Source: JAHEEL01 sp034660035 (GTDB lineage: Bacteria > Actinomycetota > Acidimicrobiia > Spongiisociales > UBA5794). Taken from it: 64,000 bases of DNA. Location: positions 17,154 through 81,153 of the forward strand of contig JAYEIJ010000079.1 of NCBI GenBank assembly GCA_034660035.1, written 5' to 3'. Under the pieces are notes generated by a model that had not been told where the DNA came from, searched no databases, and worked only from the letters and a program-made list of their open reading frames with translations. This document shows positions 17,468 to 27,141 of this stretch, in pieces. Within the stretch, counting starts at the first letter, position 1. Each line of letters opens with the position of its first letter. A program made the translations under genes and the position numbers.

Positions 17468-18539
17468 GGGTGACCTCCTCGAGAATGGCAGCAACGTGAT
17501 GGGCCGCGTCCGGTTTCGCGACCGAACGCGCTCCGATTCGCATGGCGGAAAGCCGTTCGACATCGGTGGCGAGGCTCACCAACAACGCGGGGACCTCGGT
17601 GATCCGCTCCTGATCGACGACCAGCGAGCCTCCTGCTCGCTCGAGGTCTCGTGCGTTCAGAGCCTGGTAGCCCTTCCCCGCCGGGAGGGGCACAACGACC
17701 GAAGGAGTTGACGTGACCGCCAGTTCGCTCACCGTCATCGCCCCGGCTCTGGACAGAACGACGTCCGACGCAGCGAAGAAGAACTGCATGTCGGATTCGA
17801 ACGGGACCGTGACCCAGTTCGACGTGGAGCGGGCCTGCTCTGCGACGGCATCGTGGTGATCGGGTCCGGTGATGTGCAGCACCGACACCGTCTCACCGAA
17901 AGCGGCCGCGAGTTCGGCGGCCGAGTCGTTGAGAGCCCTGGCACCCTGGCTACCGCCTGAGACGCCCACCACCGGCAGATCCGATGCGAGTCCGTAGCGT
18001 CGGAACGCCTCGGCTCTGATCTCATCCCGCTCGTAGTTCTCGAATGCGATGCCGAGCGGATTCCCGACGATCTCGGCGCTCTTGAGCCGATCGAGTGCGG
18101 GTGCGAACGCCGCGAGAGTTCTCGCCGCTCCCCGGGCGACGTATCGATTGGCGAGACCCGGTACAGCGTTCTGTTCGTGGATCACGTACGGCATGCCGAC
18201 CTTGCGTGCCCCCAGCGCAGCGGGAACGCTCACGTATCCACCGAACACGGTGAGAACGCCCGAATCTCGCTCTCCCAGGACATCCGCTACGGCGGCCGTA
18301 GCACGACGGACCATCACCGGCAGCATGAGATTGTCGGTCGTCAGCGATCGCTTGAGGCCTCTCACTTCGAGTTGGACGAGTTCGAATCCGGTCTCCGGCA
18401 CGATCCGGGTTTCGAGTCGATCTCCACCGAAGAACACGATGTCGGACGGCGGGACCCCCGAGGAGACCAGCACCCGGGCAACGGCCAATGCCGGATAGAT
18501 GTGGCCGCCCGTACCGGCTGCGGCGAAGGCGAAGGTCAT
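17460..18539 (-). CDS. murG: UDP-GlcNAc:lipid I N-acetylglucosaminyltransferase
   Basis: Makes lipid II at the inner face of the membrane. 359 aa. The glycine loop AAGTGGHIYPALA lies at the start, GGSQGARALND is the second glycine motif, and the C-terminal donor domain carries MTVSELAVTSTPSVVVPLP. The ATG at 18539 overlaps the ftsW stop by 4 nt. The open frame extends upstream for 268 codons, but that stretch is out-of-frame ftsW coding sequence and is not part of the protein. Confidence 0.96.
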   Translation of the reverse strand: MTFAFAAAGTGGHIYPALAVARVLVSSGVPPSDIVFFGGDRLETRIVPETGFELVQLEVRGLKRSLTTDNLMLPVMVRRATAAVADVLGERDSGVLTVFGGYVSVPAALGARKVGMPYVIHEQNAVPGLANRYVARGAARTLAAFAPALDRLKSAEIVGNPLGIAFENYERDEIRAEAFRRYGLASDLPVVGVSGGSQGARALNDSAAELAAAFGETVSVLHITGPDHHDAVAEQARSTSNWVTVPFESDMQFFFAASDVVLSRAGAMTVSELAVTSTPSVVVPLPAGKGYQALNARDLERAGGSLVVDQERITEVPALLVSLATDVERLSAMRIGARSVAKPDAAHHVAAILEEVTRV

Positions 18540-19795
18540 GGCGTGGCCGACTGAACGGCCCTCGTGCGTGAGATGTTCACCAGGATCCCGACCGCAGCGA
18601 GGTTCACGATCATCGCGTTGCCACCCGACGAGACGAACGGAAGCGGGACGCCGGTGATCGGGAGCACGGCGACGACGCCACCCACGTTGACCAATGCCTG
18701 GATCGTCAGCCATGCGATGATCCCGATGGCCACGAGCCGACCGAATGCGTCGGGCGCCGTCAGTGCGATCCTGATGCCCACTGCGGCGAACACGGCGAAG
18801 AGCACGATGACGAGCGACGCGCCGACGAAGCCCGTCTCCTCGCCGATGATCGCGAAGATGAAATCCGTGTGCGCGTTCGGCAAGAACGACCATCGGGCAC
18901 GACTCGCACCGAGACCGACTCCGAGCCATCCTCCCGACCCGAGTGCCACCAGGCTCTGGACGGCCTGGTGGCCGGTGCCGAGCGGATCGGCGAAGGGATC
19001 GAGGAAGCCCGTGATCCGGTCCCTCCGATAGTCCATGGCGAAGGCTCCGGTGACCGCAAGGATCCCGCCGATCCCGCCGAGTCCCACGATGAAGCCGAGC
19101 GGAGCGGCAGACGCAATGAGCATCGCGAACGCCGAGCCACCGATCAGAAGCGTCGTGCCGAAGTCGGGTTGCAGAAGCAGCAACCCCGACACAGCGCCCA
19201 GGATCAGGAGTACGGGCAGCAGGAAGTGGGGCAGTTGCCGGAGCAGTTGGTCCTTCTTGGCAAGGACCGCAGCAAGGAGGAACACCGTCGCGAGTTTGGC
19301 GAACTCCGAGGCCTGGATCGTCACCGGCCCCAGTTCGATCCACCGTCTGGCACCGCCACGGACGTCACCCATCACAAGCGTGGCTACGAGGCCGGCGATC
19401 GCGACGAGAAAGATGGGGACGGCGAATCGGCGGTACACGCGATACGGGATCCTGGCGAACACGACGAGGGAAGCGAGTCCCAATCCAACCCAGACGATCT
19501 GACGCTTCATGTAGAACAGATGGTCACCGGTTTGGCTGATCGAACTGGTCTCCCGGATGGAGACGACGGACGATGCGGACAGCATCGCCCCGAGGCCGAC
19601 GATGAGCAGCATGATCACGGGAACGACCAGGAACACCGTACGACGATCGCGCAGATGGAGAGAGCGTGCCGCCCGACGGTCGCGGATCTCCTGCCGGACC
19701 GACGATCGCTCTTCGGCCTCCTCTACGATCACGGGATCCGGGGCGGGTTCGATCATGCGCGTAGCATGGTCGAAAAGGGTCGTTCTCCCGGTCAT
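18536..19795 (-). CDS. ftsW: Septal peptidoglycan glycosyltransferase FtsW (SEDS family)
   Basis: Polymerises lipid II at the septum together with the class B PBP FtsI. 419 aa. A hydrophilic, charged N-terminal tail of about 55 residues precedes about ten membrane helices. Conserved SEDS features include the ARRWIELGPVTIQASEFAKL stretch, LLQPDFGTTLLI with the catalytic Asp region, and the ending PFVSSGGNAMIVNLAAVGIL. The ATG overlaps the murD stop by 4 nt (ATGA), which fixes the start. Confidence 0.96.
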   Translation of the reverse strand: MTGRTTLFDHATRMIEPAPDPVIVEEAEERSSVRQEIRDRRAARSLHLRDRRTVFLVVPVIMLLIVGLGAMLSASSVVSIRETSSISQTGDHLFYMKRQIVWVGLGLASLVVFARIPYRVYRRFAVPIFLVAIAGLVATLVMGDVRGGARRWIELGPVTIQASEFAKLATVFLLAAVLAKKDQLLRQLPHFLLPVLLILGAVSGLLLLQPDFGTTLLIGGSAFAMLIASAAPLGFIVGLGGIGGILAVTGAFAMDYRRDRITGFLDPFADPLGTGHQAVQSLVALGSGGWLGVGLGASRARWSFLPNAHTDFIFAIIGEETGFVGASLVIVLFAVFAAVGIRIALTAPDAFGRLVAIGIIAWLTIQALVNVGGVVAVLPITGVPLPFVSSGGNAMIVNLAAVGILVNISRTRAVQSATP

Positions 19796-21072
19796 TTCGC
19801 CGCCTCCAGGGCCGCGACGAGTTCCGCGAAGTGATCCCCGCGGCTTGCATAGGAATCGAACTGGTCGAAACTCGCACAGCCGGGAGCAAGCAGGACCGTG
19901 TCTCCGGCCTCCGCTATCCGGCCCGCCGCGCCGACGGCTGCCGCGAGGTCCTCCACAACGGTCACCGGAGCCCCGACAGCTGAGGCGATGGATGGCGCCG
20001 CTTCTCCGAATGCGACAACATGACGAACCGATGCGGGAGCGATCGTTGAGAGATCGAGGTCCTTGTTGCGACCACCGGCGAGGAGCACCACACTCGGGTA
20101 TGCCTCGGCTGCGGCACGAGCCGCGTGAGGATTCGTCGCCTTCGAGTCGTCGATCCATGTGATGCCGTTGTAGGTTCCCACGGTTCGGCGACGGTGCGGA
20201 CCGGGGACGAATCCGGCGAGTACCCTTCCGATGCCGGCATCCGTGGCGCCGACCGAAGACGCCATCACCGCTGCGATACCGAGATCCGTCAACCATGACG
20301 GGTCGGTCGTCGGGGTAGCGAACCGTTTTCCATCTATCTGCAGGGAACCGCCGATCGGACCGACCCCGTCTCCAGAGACGGCGCAGCCACTCACGCCGAT
20401 CGTTCGGCACTCAGCCGACGCGACGACCTCGACCGCGCCCGGATCATCGGCGCCGTACACCACGATGTCGTTCGGCGTCATGTTCTCGAAGATCCTGGCC
20501 TTGGCAGCGCCGTACGCCGCGACCGAGCCGTGCCAGTCGAGGTGATCGGCGGCGATGTTGACGATACCGGCGGCGACCGGGTGGAACCGGTCGATGAATC
20601 GAAGCTGGAAGCTCGATGCTTCGAGAACCACGACCTCAGCCGCCGTGTCGCCAAGGCCCGTCACGGGCGTTCCGATGTTCCCGGCGGACACAGCCGAGAT
20701 ACTGCTCTCGTTGAGCATGTCGGTGATGGTGTTCGTGACGGTCGTCTTTCCGTTCGTACCCGTCACTGCGACGTAAGGGACCGTGAGGTGCTGTGAGCCG
20801 AACTCGAGTTCGCTGATGATCTCGATTCCGAGGTCGAGGGCGCGCTGGATGGGTTCGGCGTGCTCCGGAAAGCCCGGCGATGCAACAACGAGATCGATGC
20901 CAACGAGCAGCCGGTCTGCCCATTCTCCGGTGTGTACGGCATAGCCCTTCTCGCGCAACGGGATCGTGGACTCCGACGAACGATCGTAGATCGACACCTC
21001 GTGATGAAGACCGGAAGCGAGTTGGGCGGCGGCACCGCCGCTCACCGCCGCTCCGAGGATCAGCGTCCTCAT
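19792..21072 (-). CDS. murD: UDP-N-acetylmuramoyl-L-alanine--D-glutamate ligase
   Basis: Adds D-Glu to UDP-MurNAc-L-Ala. 426 aa. The N-terminal Rossmann fold starts MRTLILGAAVSGGAAA, the ATP loop GTNGKTT is near residue 110, and the Mur ligase motif WIDDSKATNPHA follows near 305. The ATG overlaps the mraY stop by 4 nt. Confidence 0.96.
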   Translation of the reverse strand: MRTLILGAAVSGGAAAQLASGLHHEVSIYDRSSESTIPLREKGYAVHTGEWADRLLVGIDLVVASPGFPEHAEPIQRALDLGIEIISELEFGSQHLTVPYVAVTGTNGKTTVTNTITDMLNESSISAVSAGNIGTPVTGLGDTAAEVVVLEASSFQLRFIDRFHPVAAGIVNIAADHLDWHGSVAAYGAAKARIFENMTPNDIVVYGADDPGAVEVVASAECRTIGVSGCAVSGDGVGPIGGSLQIDGKRFATPTTDPSWLTDLGIAAVMASSVGATDAGIGRVLAGFVPGPHRRRTVGTYNGITWIDDSKATNPHAARAAAEAYPSVVLLAGGRNKDLDLSTIAPASVRHVVAFGEAAPSIASAVGAPVTVVEDLAAAVGAAGRIAEAGDTVLLAPGCASFDQFDSYASRGDHFAELVAALEAAK

Positions 21073-22133
21073 GGCGAGGCAATCTTCGTGATCGTTACGA
21101 AGTCCGCGTAGAACACGCCGACACCGAGGGCGACCGCGATCCCTGCGAGGATCCAGAATCGAATGATCACCGTCGTCTCGGGCCAGCCCTTGAGTTCGAA
21201 GTGGTGGTGGATCGGAGCCATGCGCAGGATGCGTCGACCGAACACGCGAAAGGCGAAGACCTGCCCGATGACCGAGAGCGTCTCCACGACGTAGAGACCG
21301 CCGAGAAGGACGAGGAGGAACTGCGTATTGGTGAGGAGGGCGAGAGCGGCGAGCGCCCCTCCCAGGGCCTGCGAGCCGGTGTCACCCATGAAGATCTTCG
21401 CCGGAGCGGCGTTCCACCAGAGGAACCCGAGTGCGGCACCTACGACGGCCGCGGCGAAGGTCGCCAGGTCGAGAGCTCCGTTGAGATCGACGAAGTACTC
21501 CCCGATGTTCCTCCACTGCCAGAAGGCGATCAGGACGTAGGCGCCCGCTACGAGCGAGATCGATCCGGCCACCAGACCATCGAGCCCGTCGGTCAGGTTC
21601 ACGGCGTTCGCAGCGGCTGTGAGCATGAACAGGACGAGGACGAAGTACAGGATCGGCCCGAGGTCGATACCGAGCGGTCGGACGAACGAGAGCTCCGTCG
21701 AAACACCGATATGCACCGACCACCAGGCGAAGACGGCGGCCACACCGAGTTGTCCGAGGAACTTCCACCGCTTCGAGAGACCCTGGTTGTGTTTCCTCGC
21801 GTACTTCGTGAAGTCGTCGAGGAACCCGATCATGCCCATACCGACGAGGGCGAACAGGGCGAGGAGACCTTCTGGAGCGAACACGCTCATGCTGAAGTCC
21901 AGACCCTTCCCGACGGTGAAGAAGCTGAGATGCGATGCGAAGTAGCCGAGGATGGTTCCGAAGATCAGGACCACGCCGCCCATCGTCGGTGTCCCCCTCT
22001 TGTGCATATGGCCCTGTACATCTTCCTGGATGAACTGCCCGATGCTGCGACGGCGGAGGATTCGGATCGCCACGGGCGTTACGAAGATCGTGAACGCGAA
22101 TGCGACGGCCGATGCGACGAGTATCTGGATCAT
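21069..22133 (-). CDS. mraY: Phospho-N-acetylmuramoyl-pentapeptide-transferase
   Basis: Transfers phospho-MurNAc-pentapeptide to undecaprenyl phosphate to make lipid I. 354 aa with about ten membrane helices. Active-site motifs: DDFTKYARKHNQGLSKRWK, NLTDGLDGLVAG with its aspartates, and MGDTGSQALGG. The HHHFELKGWPE loop near the C-terminus is typical of MraY and separates it from other polyprenyl-phosphate transferases. The ATG overlaps the murF stop by 4 nt. Confidence 0.97.
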   Translation of the reverse strand: MIQILVASAVAFAFTIFVTPVAIRILRRRSIGQFIQEDVQGHMHKRGTPTMGGVVLIFGTILGYFASHLSFFTVGKGLDFSMSVFAPEGLLALFALVGMGMIGFLDDFTKYARKHNQGLSKRWKFLGQLGVAAVFAWWSVHIGVSTELSFVRPLGIDLGPILYFVLVLFMLTAAANAVNLTDGLDGLVAGSISLVAGAYVLIAFWQWRNIGEYFVDLNGALDLATFAAAVVGAALGFLWWNAAPAKIFMGDTGSQALGGALAALALLTNTQFLLVLLGGLYVVETLSVIGQVFAFRVFGRRILRMAPIHHHFELKGWPETTVIIRFWILAGIAVALGVGVFYADFVTITKIASP

Positions 22134-23464
22134 GGCGCGGCAACCTCGATCAATCTCTCGGCGACGGCTTCGAGCCCCACGGATCGAGATGCCTTGACCA
22201 GCACGACATCCCCATCACGGAGTTGCTCAACGAGGCGATCGAACGCCTCGGACCCATCTTGCAGGTTCTGACCGCCTGCCGCGATCGCCAGACCGTGGTC
22301 CTGTCCGACCGTGATGACGTCTTCGAAACCGAGGTCCGCAGCGAGGAGACCGATCCGCTCGTGCTCTTCCACCGTGATCGATCCGAGTTCGGCCATCTCG
22401 CCGAGGATCGCGTACGACCGACCCGGCATCGCCGCAACCGTCCGAAGTGCGGCCGCCATCGAAGTCGGATTCGCGTTGTAGGCGTCGTTGACGACGGTGA
22501 AGCGCCCGGTCCTGACATCCATCCGCCACGGCGAGCCGACGGCCGTCGACATCCCGGACGCGGCGACCTCCGGATCGATCCCGATGGCCGTCGCGGCTGC
22601 CAACGCCGCCGCAGCGTTGCTTGCGTTGTGGGGTCCGGCCATCGCCAGCGAGATCGAGAGAACGCGGCCGCATGATCGAAGCTCGAACGAGGGGCGGCCT
22701 TCATCATCGGTTGAGAGATCCGAGATCCGGACCAACGCCGTGGGACTCTCTCCGAAGGTGACGGTCGGTCCGGGGTGTTCGCGCTGGAGCCGGGGTTCGT
22801 CGTCGGGAAGAACCGCCGTCGCACCTTCGGTCAGGCCTTCGACCAGTTCCCACTTGCCGTCGGCGACGGCGTCGCGAGAGCCGAACGTTTCGAAGTGGAC
22901 GACACCGAGATTCGTGATCACGGCGACCGTTGGACGGATGGCCGGCATCAGCCACTTGATGTGACCAAGTCCGCGGGATCCGACCTCTATCACCAATGCC
23001 GTCGCGTCGTCCGGCGTTGTAAGGACGGTGAGGGGGACGCCGATCTCGTTGTTGTACGAACGAGGAGACGCCCATGATCCCGGTATGGCCGCCGCAAGAA
23101 GATCCTTGGTTGACGTCTTCCCGGTCGAACCGGTCACCGACACGACCGGCATATCGAGTTCGGACCTACGATGTGCGGCAAGGTCACGCAATGCGATCGT
23201 CGTGTCCTCGACTTCGATGCGAGGAACGAGGCCGGCGTGACTGCCCCGCTCGACGAGAGCCGCTACGGCGCCGACTTCGACCGCGTCGGCAGCGAAGTCG
23301 TGACCATCGTGTTGTTCCCCGCGGATCGCGACGAAGACCGACCCCGGTTCCACGGCACGCGAATCTGTTGAGATCGAGTGCACCGGCATCGCCGGGTCAC
23401 CATCGATCACTCCCCCCGTCGCGAAGGCCACCGTGGCAAGCGTCCAGTTCAGTGGGCCCGTCAT
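22130..23464 (-). CDS. murF: UDP-N-acetylmuramoyl-tripeptide--D-alanyl-D-alanine ligase
   Basis: Adds D-Ala-D-Ala to the tripeptide. 444 aa. The N-terminal domain has ISTDSRAVEPGSVFVAIRGE, the ATP loop is VTGSTGKTSTKD, and VVNDAYNANPTSM is the central ligase motif. The ATG overlaps the murE stop by 4 nt. Confidence 0.96.
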   Translation of the reverse strand: MTGPLNWTLATVAFATGGVIDGDPAMPVHSISTDSRAVEPGSVFVAIRGEQHDGHDFAADAVEVGAVAALVERGSHAGLVPRIEVEDTTIALRDLAAHRRSELDMPVVSVTGSTGKTSTKDLLAAAIPGSWASPRSYNNEIGVPLTVLTTPDDATALVIEVGSRGLGHIKWLMPAIRPTVAVITNLGVVHFETFGSRDAVADGKWELVEGLTEGATAVLPDDEPRLQREHPGPTVTFGESPTALVRISDLSTDDEGRPSFELRSCGRVLSISLAMAGPHNASNAAAALAAATAIGIDPEVAASGMSTAVGSPWRMDVRTGRFTVVNDAYNANPTSMAAALRTVAAMPGRSYAILGEMAELGSITVEEHERIGLLAADLGFEDVITVGQDHGLAIAAGGQNLQDGSEAFDRLVEQLRDGDVVLVKASRSVGLEAVAERLIEVAAP

Positions 23465-24924
23465 GTCGCGAACTCCCCGATGGCCTTCAGTTCGTCTGCC
23501 ACGACGTCTCGATCGTCGAACGGTTCGATCCGCCCACCGACCTCCTGGCCCGTCTCGTGGCCCTTTCCGAGAACAAGCACAAGATCATCCTGGCGTGCCT
23601 CTCTGAGGGCATGACGGATGGCGGCGCGACGGTCCGGTTCCTCCACCATCACGTTCGTCTGCTGCATGCCGGATCGGACGGCCTGCATGATCGCCGCCGG
23701 ATTCTCAGAGCGCGGGTTGTCGGATGTCAGGACGGCGATATCGGCCCGACTCGCTGCTCTCCCCATTGCCGGGCGCTTCTCGTGATCTCGATCTCCACCG
23801 GCACCGAAGACCACGATCACGCGACCTTCCGACATTCGCAACGCGCTGTCGATGACGGCGTCGATGGCATCTGGGGTATGGGCGTAGTCGACGATCACTC
23901 CGAAGCCTCGATCGCTCTCAATGCGCTCGAACCGGCCGGGAATCGTCCCGACAGATGACAGGCCCCGGGAGATGGACGCGTCGTCGATGCCGATCTCAAG
24001 AGCGGTAGCCGCTGCCACCATCGCGTTCTCGACATTGAATCGCCCCGGAATCGGCAGTTCGACGGGGAATCGCCGATCGGCGGTGGCGATGATGAACGAG
24101 GAACCGTCGATCGACTCAGTGATCGACGACGCCGCAACATCGGCACCGCGATCGAGCGCCACCGTCGTCACCGGCACGTCTGTAGCGGCGGCGAGCCTTC
24201 GACCCGGGTCGCCGTCGATGACGATCACAGCGTGGTCCGCTCGGTCGGCCGTGAACAAGGAAGCCTTCGCCGTGTAGTACGCCTCCATATCACCGTGGAA
24301 ATCGAGATGGTCCTGCATCAGGTTCGTGAACGCGGCGACCCGGAAATGGATCGCATCGACGCGGTGCAAGCTGAGAGCGTGACTGGACACTTCGATCGCT
24401 GCCACGTCAACACCGGCGTCCACCATCTCGGCCAGAAGTCGCTGGAGATCGGAAGCCTCCGGTGTTGTCCTCGCTACCGGTCGCTCCGCATCACCGATCC
24501 TGGCGCCGACGGTCCCAACGATGGCGGTGGTCCGTCCGGCGGCGACGAGGATCTGTTCGAGCATGTGCGTCACGGTGGTCTTGCCGTTGGTTCCGGTCAC
24601 GCCGATCACCGGCATCCGATGGGACGGATCTCCGTACACCGCTGCGGCCGCCCAGGGAAGGGCGGATCGAGCGCTCGGCACCACGATGCCGCTCGAGCAC
24701 TCGACATGGCGTTCGACGATGACCGCTGCGGCTCCCGCGGCGATCGCCCGGGCCACGTAGTCGTGACCGTCGTACTGTTCGCCGGGGATCGCCACGAAGA
24801 GGTCGCCGGGATCCACATCGCGCGAATCGTGCGTGACCCCCGTGATCCATGTGTCGACACCCTCGAGTCGACCTCCGTCGGGGAGGTGGTCGGAGATCTC
24901 CGAAAGGAGGATCCGATCAGGCAT
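23461..24924 (-). CDS. murE: UDP-MurNAc-tripeptide synthetase, meso-DAP type
   Basis: Adds the third residue of the stem peptide. 487 aa. HDSRDVDPGDLFVAIPGE is the N-terminal uridine-binding motif and GTNGKTT the ATP loop. The DNPR sequence (TSDNPRSENP) is the signature for meso-diaminopimelate, so the wall should be DAP-type. The ATG at 24924 gives an 8 nt overlap with ftsI; an ATG 24 nt upstream lies inside ftsI and adds nothing conserved. Confidence 0.96.
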   Translation of the reverse strand: MPDRILLSEISDHLPDGGRLEGVDTWITGVTHDSRDVDPGDLFVAIPGEQYDGHDYVARAIAAGAAAVIVERHVECSSGIVVPSARSALPWAAAAVYGDPSHRMPVIGVTGTNGKTTVTHMLEQILVAAGRTTAIVGTVGARIGDAERPVARTTPEASDLQRLLAEMVDAGVDVAAIEVSSHALSLHRVDAIHFRVAAFTNLMQDHLDFHGDMEAYYTAKASLFTADRADHAVIVIDGDPGRRLAAATDVPVTTVALDRGADVAASSITESIDGSSFIIATADRRFPVELPIPGRFNVENAMVAAATALEIGIDDASISRGLSSVGTIPGRFERIESDRGFGVIVDYAHTPDAIDAVIDSALRMSEGRVIVVFGAGGDRDHEKRPAMGRAASRADIAVLTSDNPRSENPAAIMQAVRSGMQQTNVMVEEPDRRAAIRHALREARQDDLVLVLGKGHETGQEVGGRIEPFDDRDVVADELKAIGEFAT

Positions 24925-26659
24925 CGCCGTCGTGTACCGGAGACACACCGAGTTGGTGAAGCGCCGACTCCGCGATCTCGGCGAAGATCGGCGCAGCCGA
25001 CGTTCCGCCGAACTTCATGTCGTAGCGCCCATCTTCGATCTTCCCTCTCGGCGCATCGAGGACAACGACCACCACGATCTCTGGGTCGTCGATCGGAGCG
25101 ATCCCGATGAACCAGGCGATCGTCTCCGTCTCGCTGTACCGCCCCGTCTCGACGATGAACTTGTCGGATGTCCCGGTCTTACCTCCGACCGGGAACTCGT
25201 CGATCTCGGCGCGAAAGCCGGTGCCGTCTTCAACGACCCGGCGCAACATCGCCCGCATCGTCCGCGCCGTTTCGGGAGAGATAACCTGATGGCGCCTTGG
25301 CTCGGTGACCGTTCGCTCGCCGTCCAACGCGATGATCTCCGAGACGACGTGAGGTTCGACCCACTCCCCTTCGTTCGCCAGCGCTGCATAGACGGATGCC
25401 ATCTGGAGCGGCGTTACTCCAACGCCGTAGCCGATCGCCGCCGACGTGCCCGCTGTGGCGGTCTTCCACTCGCTCACGTGCTGGAGTTGTCCTCCCGACT
25501 CACCGGCGAAGTCGATCGATGCAGGCCGACCGAGGCCGAACGCGTCGAGATACCGGTAGTGCGCCTCGTTCCCGAGCTGGCGTTGGATCTTGATGGTGCC
25601 CACGTTCGATGACTTCTCGACGATGTCTGAAACGGTCATGACGGCCGGGTTGTATCCGTGGTCGGTGTAGGTCTCTCCGCCGATAGCGATCTCGTGCGGG
25701 GTCTCGAAGGGCGTATCGGGGCGGACGACACCCTCTTCGAGGGCTGCCGCAACGGTTACGACCTTGAGGGTAGATCCCGGTTCGTATACGTCGGTGACCG
25801 CACGATTACGCAGAGTCGCCGGGTCGAGTGTCGTTCGATCGGATCCGTCGAACCCCGGGAGCGACACCATGGCGAGGATCTCACCGTTGGTGACGTTCAT
25901 CACGATCGCGGAACCGCCGAGTGCTCCCGAGCGGTCGATCCCTGCCTGGAGCGCCGATTCGGCCGTGTACTGGATCTCGCGATCCAGCGTCAGCACGACG
26001 TCGGAACCGGCCACTGCGGGTTCGAGGAGGAATTCCGCCTGCGGGATCGCACGGCCGGCTTGATCGCGTTCGACGATTCGCTTACCCGGGCGACCGCTGA
26101 GTTCGGTGTCCATCACCGCTTCGATTCCCTCGGTGCCGCTCCCATCGTCGAGCCGCGTGAGCCCGATCACCGGAGAAGCAAGGGAGCCGGCAGGATAGAG
26201 TCGCAGTGGTTCGTCACGAAAGGAGAAACCGACCAGATCGGCCGATGCGATCGCCTCTCTCGCCCGATCCACGGTATCGCCGGTGAGCCTGCGAGCGACG
26301 TACGTGAATCTCCCATCCGCCTTGAACCGCTGCACCAGCTCGACGTAGTCGGCACCGACGATCGGGGCGAGTATCGAGGCCGCCTCCTCCGGTGCCTCGA
26401 TGAGGCTCGGATCCGCGACCAGGGCCTTGGCGTGAACCGTGATGGCGAGTTCGATACCGTCCCGGTCGTAGATGGTTCCCCGCTTCGCCTGGATCGTCTC
26501 GTGGCGGACGCGCTGATCGAATCCACGTTGCGCAAGGGTTGCGGCGTCGGCACCTTGGACCTGGAACAGGCGGTATCCGATACCCGCCCACGCGAGAACG
26601 AAGACAAGTCCGACCACGATCAGACGAAGGTCGACGAAGCGGAACGTCGTTCGTGCCAT
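24917..26659 (-). CDS. ftsI: Septal class B penicillin-binding protein (FtsI/PBP3)
   Basis: Transpeptidase partner of FtsW. 580 aa. One N-terminal membrane helix (about 10-30) is followed by the dimerisation domain with RGTIYDRDG. The catalytic motifs are STLK (296-299), SSN (350-352) and KTGT (494-497). No PASTA domains follow. The ATG is preceded by GAGGGTGGT and by the stop codon of a 20-codon ORF 1 nt away. Confidence 0.96.
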   Translation of the reverse strand: MARTTFRFVDLRLIVVGLVFVLAWAGIGYRLFQVQGADAATLAQRGFDQRVRHETIQAKRGTIYDRDGIELAITVHAKALVADPSLIEAPEEAASILAPIVGADYVELVQRFKADGRFTYVARRLTGDTVDRAREAIASADLVGFSFRDEPLRLYPAGSLASPVIGLTRLDDGSGTEGIEAVMDTELSGRPGKRIVERDQAGRAIPQAEFLLEPAVAGSDVVLTLDREIQYTAESALQAGIDRSGALGGSAIVMNVTNGEILAMVSLPGFDGSDRTTLDPATLRNRAVTDVYEPGSTLKVVTVAAALEEGVVRPDTPFETPHEIAIGGETYTDHGYNPAVMTVSDIVEKSSNVGTIKIQRQLGNEAHYRYLDAFGLGRPASIDFAGESGGQLQHVSEWKTATAGTSAAIGYGVGVTPLQMASVYAALANEGEWVEPHVVSEIIALDGERTVTEPRRHQVISPETARTMRAMLRRVVEDGTGFRAEIDEFPVGGKTGTSDKFIVETGRYSETETIAWFIGIAPIDDPEIVVVVVLDAPRGKIEDGRYDMKFGGTSAAPIFAEIAESALHQLGVSPVHDGDA

Positions 26660-26660
26660 C

Positions 26661-26723
26661 TCAGACCACCCTCAGCGTTTCTCGACGGTCAGTTGCGTGG
26701 CCGCCAGCGTTCGGCCTGCGCAT
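26661..26723 (-). CDS. Possible 20-aa peptide between ftsL and ftsI
   Basis: A 20-codon ORF (ATG CGC AGG ... GTG GTC TGA; peptide begins MRRPNAGGHATDRR) in the 83 nt spacer. It has the strongest ribosome site of the cluster, GAAGGAGGGG, 5 nt before the ATG. Its stop codon ends 1 nt before the ftsI ATG, so ribosomes finishing it could reinitiate on ftsI. It is basic and has no recognised family. It may be a translational coupling device and not a functional peptide, or the remnant of an ftsL extension. Confidence 0.4.
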   Translation of the reverse strand: MRRPNAGGHATDRRETLRVV

Positions 26724-26742
26724 CGTTCCCCTCCTTCGATCA

Positions 26743-27141
26743 TCACGGCTGCTCCACGAGCAGCGCTCTCATGTCCATCCATCGATCCTCGGGGCCGCCG
26801 ACCGTGTTCGCCATGCCGGTGATCTCGATCGTTCGACGATCCTCCGGATAGACGAGTCCGAGGGCGGCGGCCCTTTGTGTGATCAGTTCGGGCGCCTGGA
26901 GATGCGCGTAATCGGCGCGCAGATTCCAATGGCGTTCCTGTTCGGCGACAACCTCTCGGTCAAGTCGCTGGAGTTCGAAGGCGGTGCGGTCAAGAGAGAT
27001 CCGCGAGTAGATGACCGCGAAGAAGGCCAGGATGACCGCGATCGTGAATATCAGGAGCGGTCGAACAACCGGACGGTGACGTGCACGTGACCGTGCACCG
27101 ACACGACGGTTCGTTGACCGCGGAAGAACACCGGCCGTCAT
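26743..27141 (-). CDS. ftsL: FtsL-like bitopic division protein
   Basis: 132 aa. A basic cytoplasmic tail (residues 1-28, Arg-rich) leads to one membrane helix (about 29-45), then a Leu-rich coiled coil (about 48-80: SLDRTAFELQRLDREVVAEQ), then a short periplasmic end. Sequence is poorly conserved in this family. The call rests on topology, length and position between rsmH and ftsI. The ATG overlaps the rsmH stop by 4 nt. Confidence 0.8.
   Translation of the reverse strand: MTAGVLPRSTNRRVGARSRARHRPVVRPLLIFTIAVILAFFAVIYSRISLDRTAFELQRLDREVVAEQERHWNLRADYAHLQAPELITQRAAALGLVYPEDRRTIEITGMANTVGGPEDRWMDMRALLVEQP

Noticed and set aside
17460..19343. 627-codon frame for murG with a long N-terminal extension
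   Set aside because: The first 268 codons overlap ftsW in another frame. The ATG at 18539 overlaps the ftsW stop and starts at the conserved glycine loop.
20880..22271. 463-codon open frame on the plus strand
   Set aside because: Antisense to murD and mraY. Composition (Asp, Glu, Arg rich) is that of the reverse complement of hydrophobic codons.
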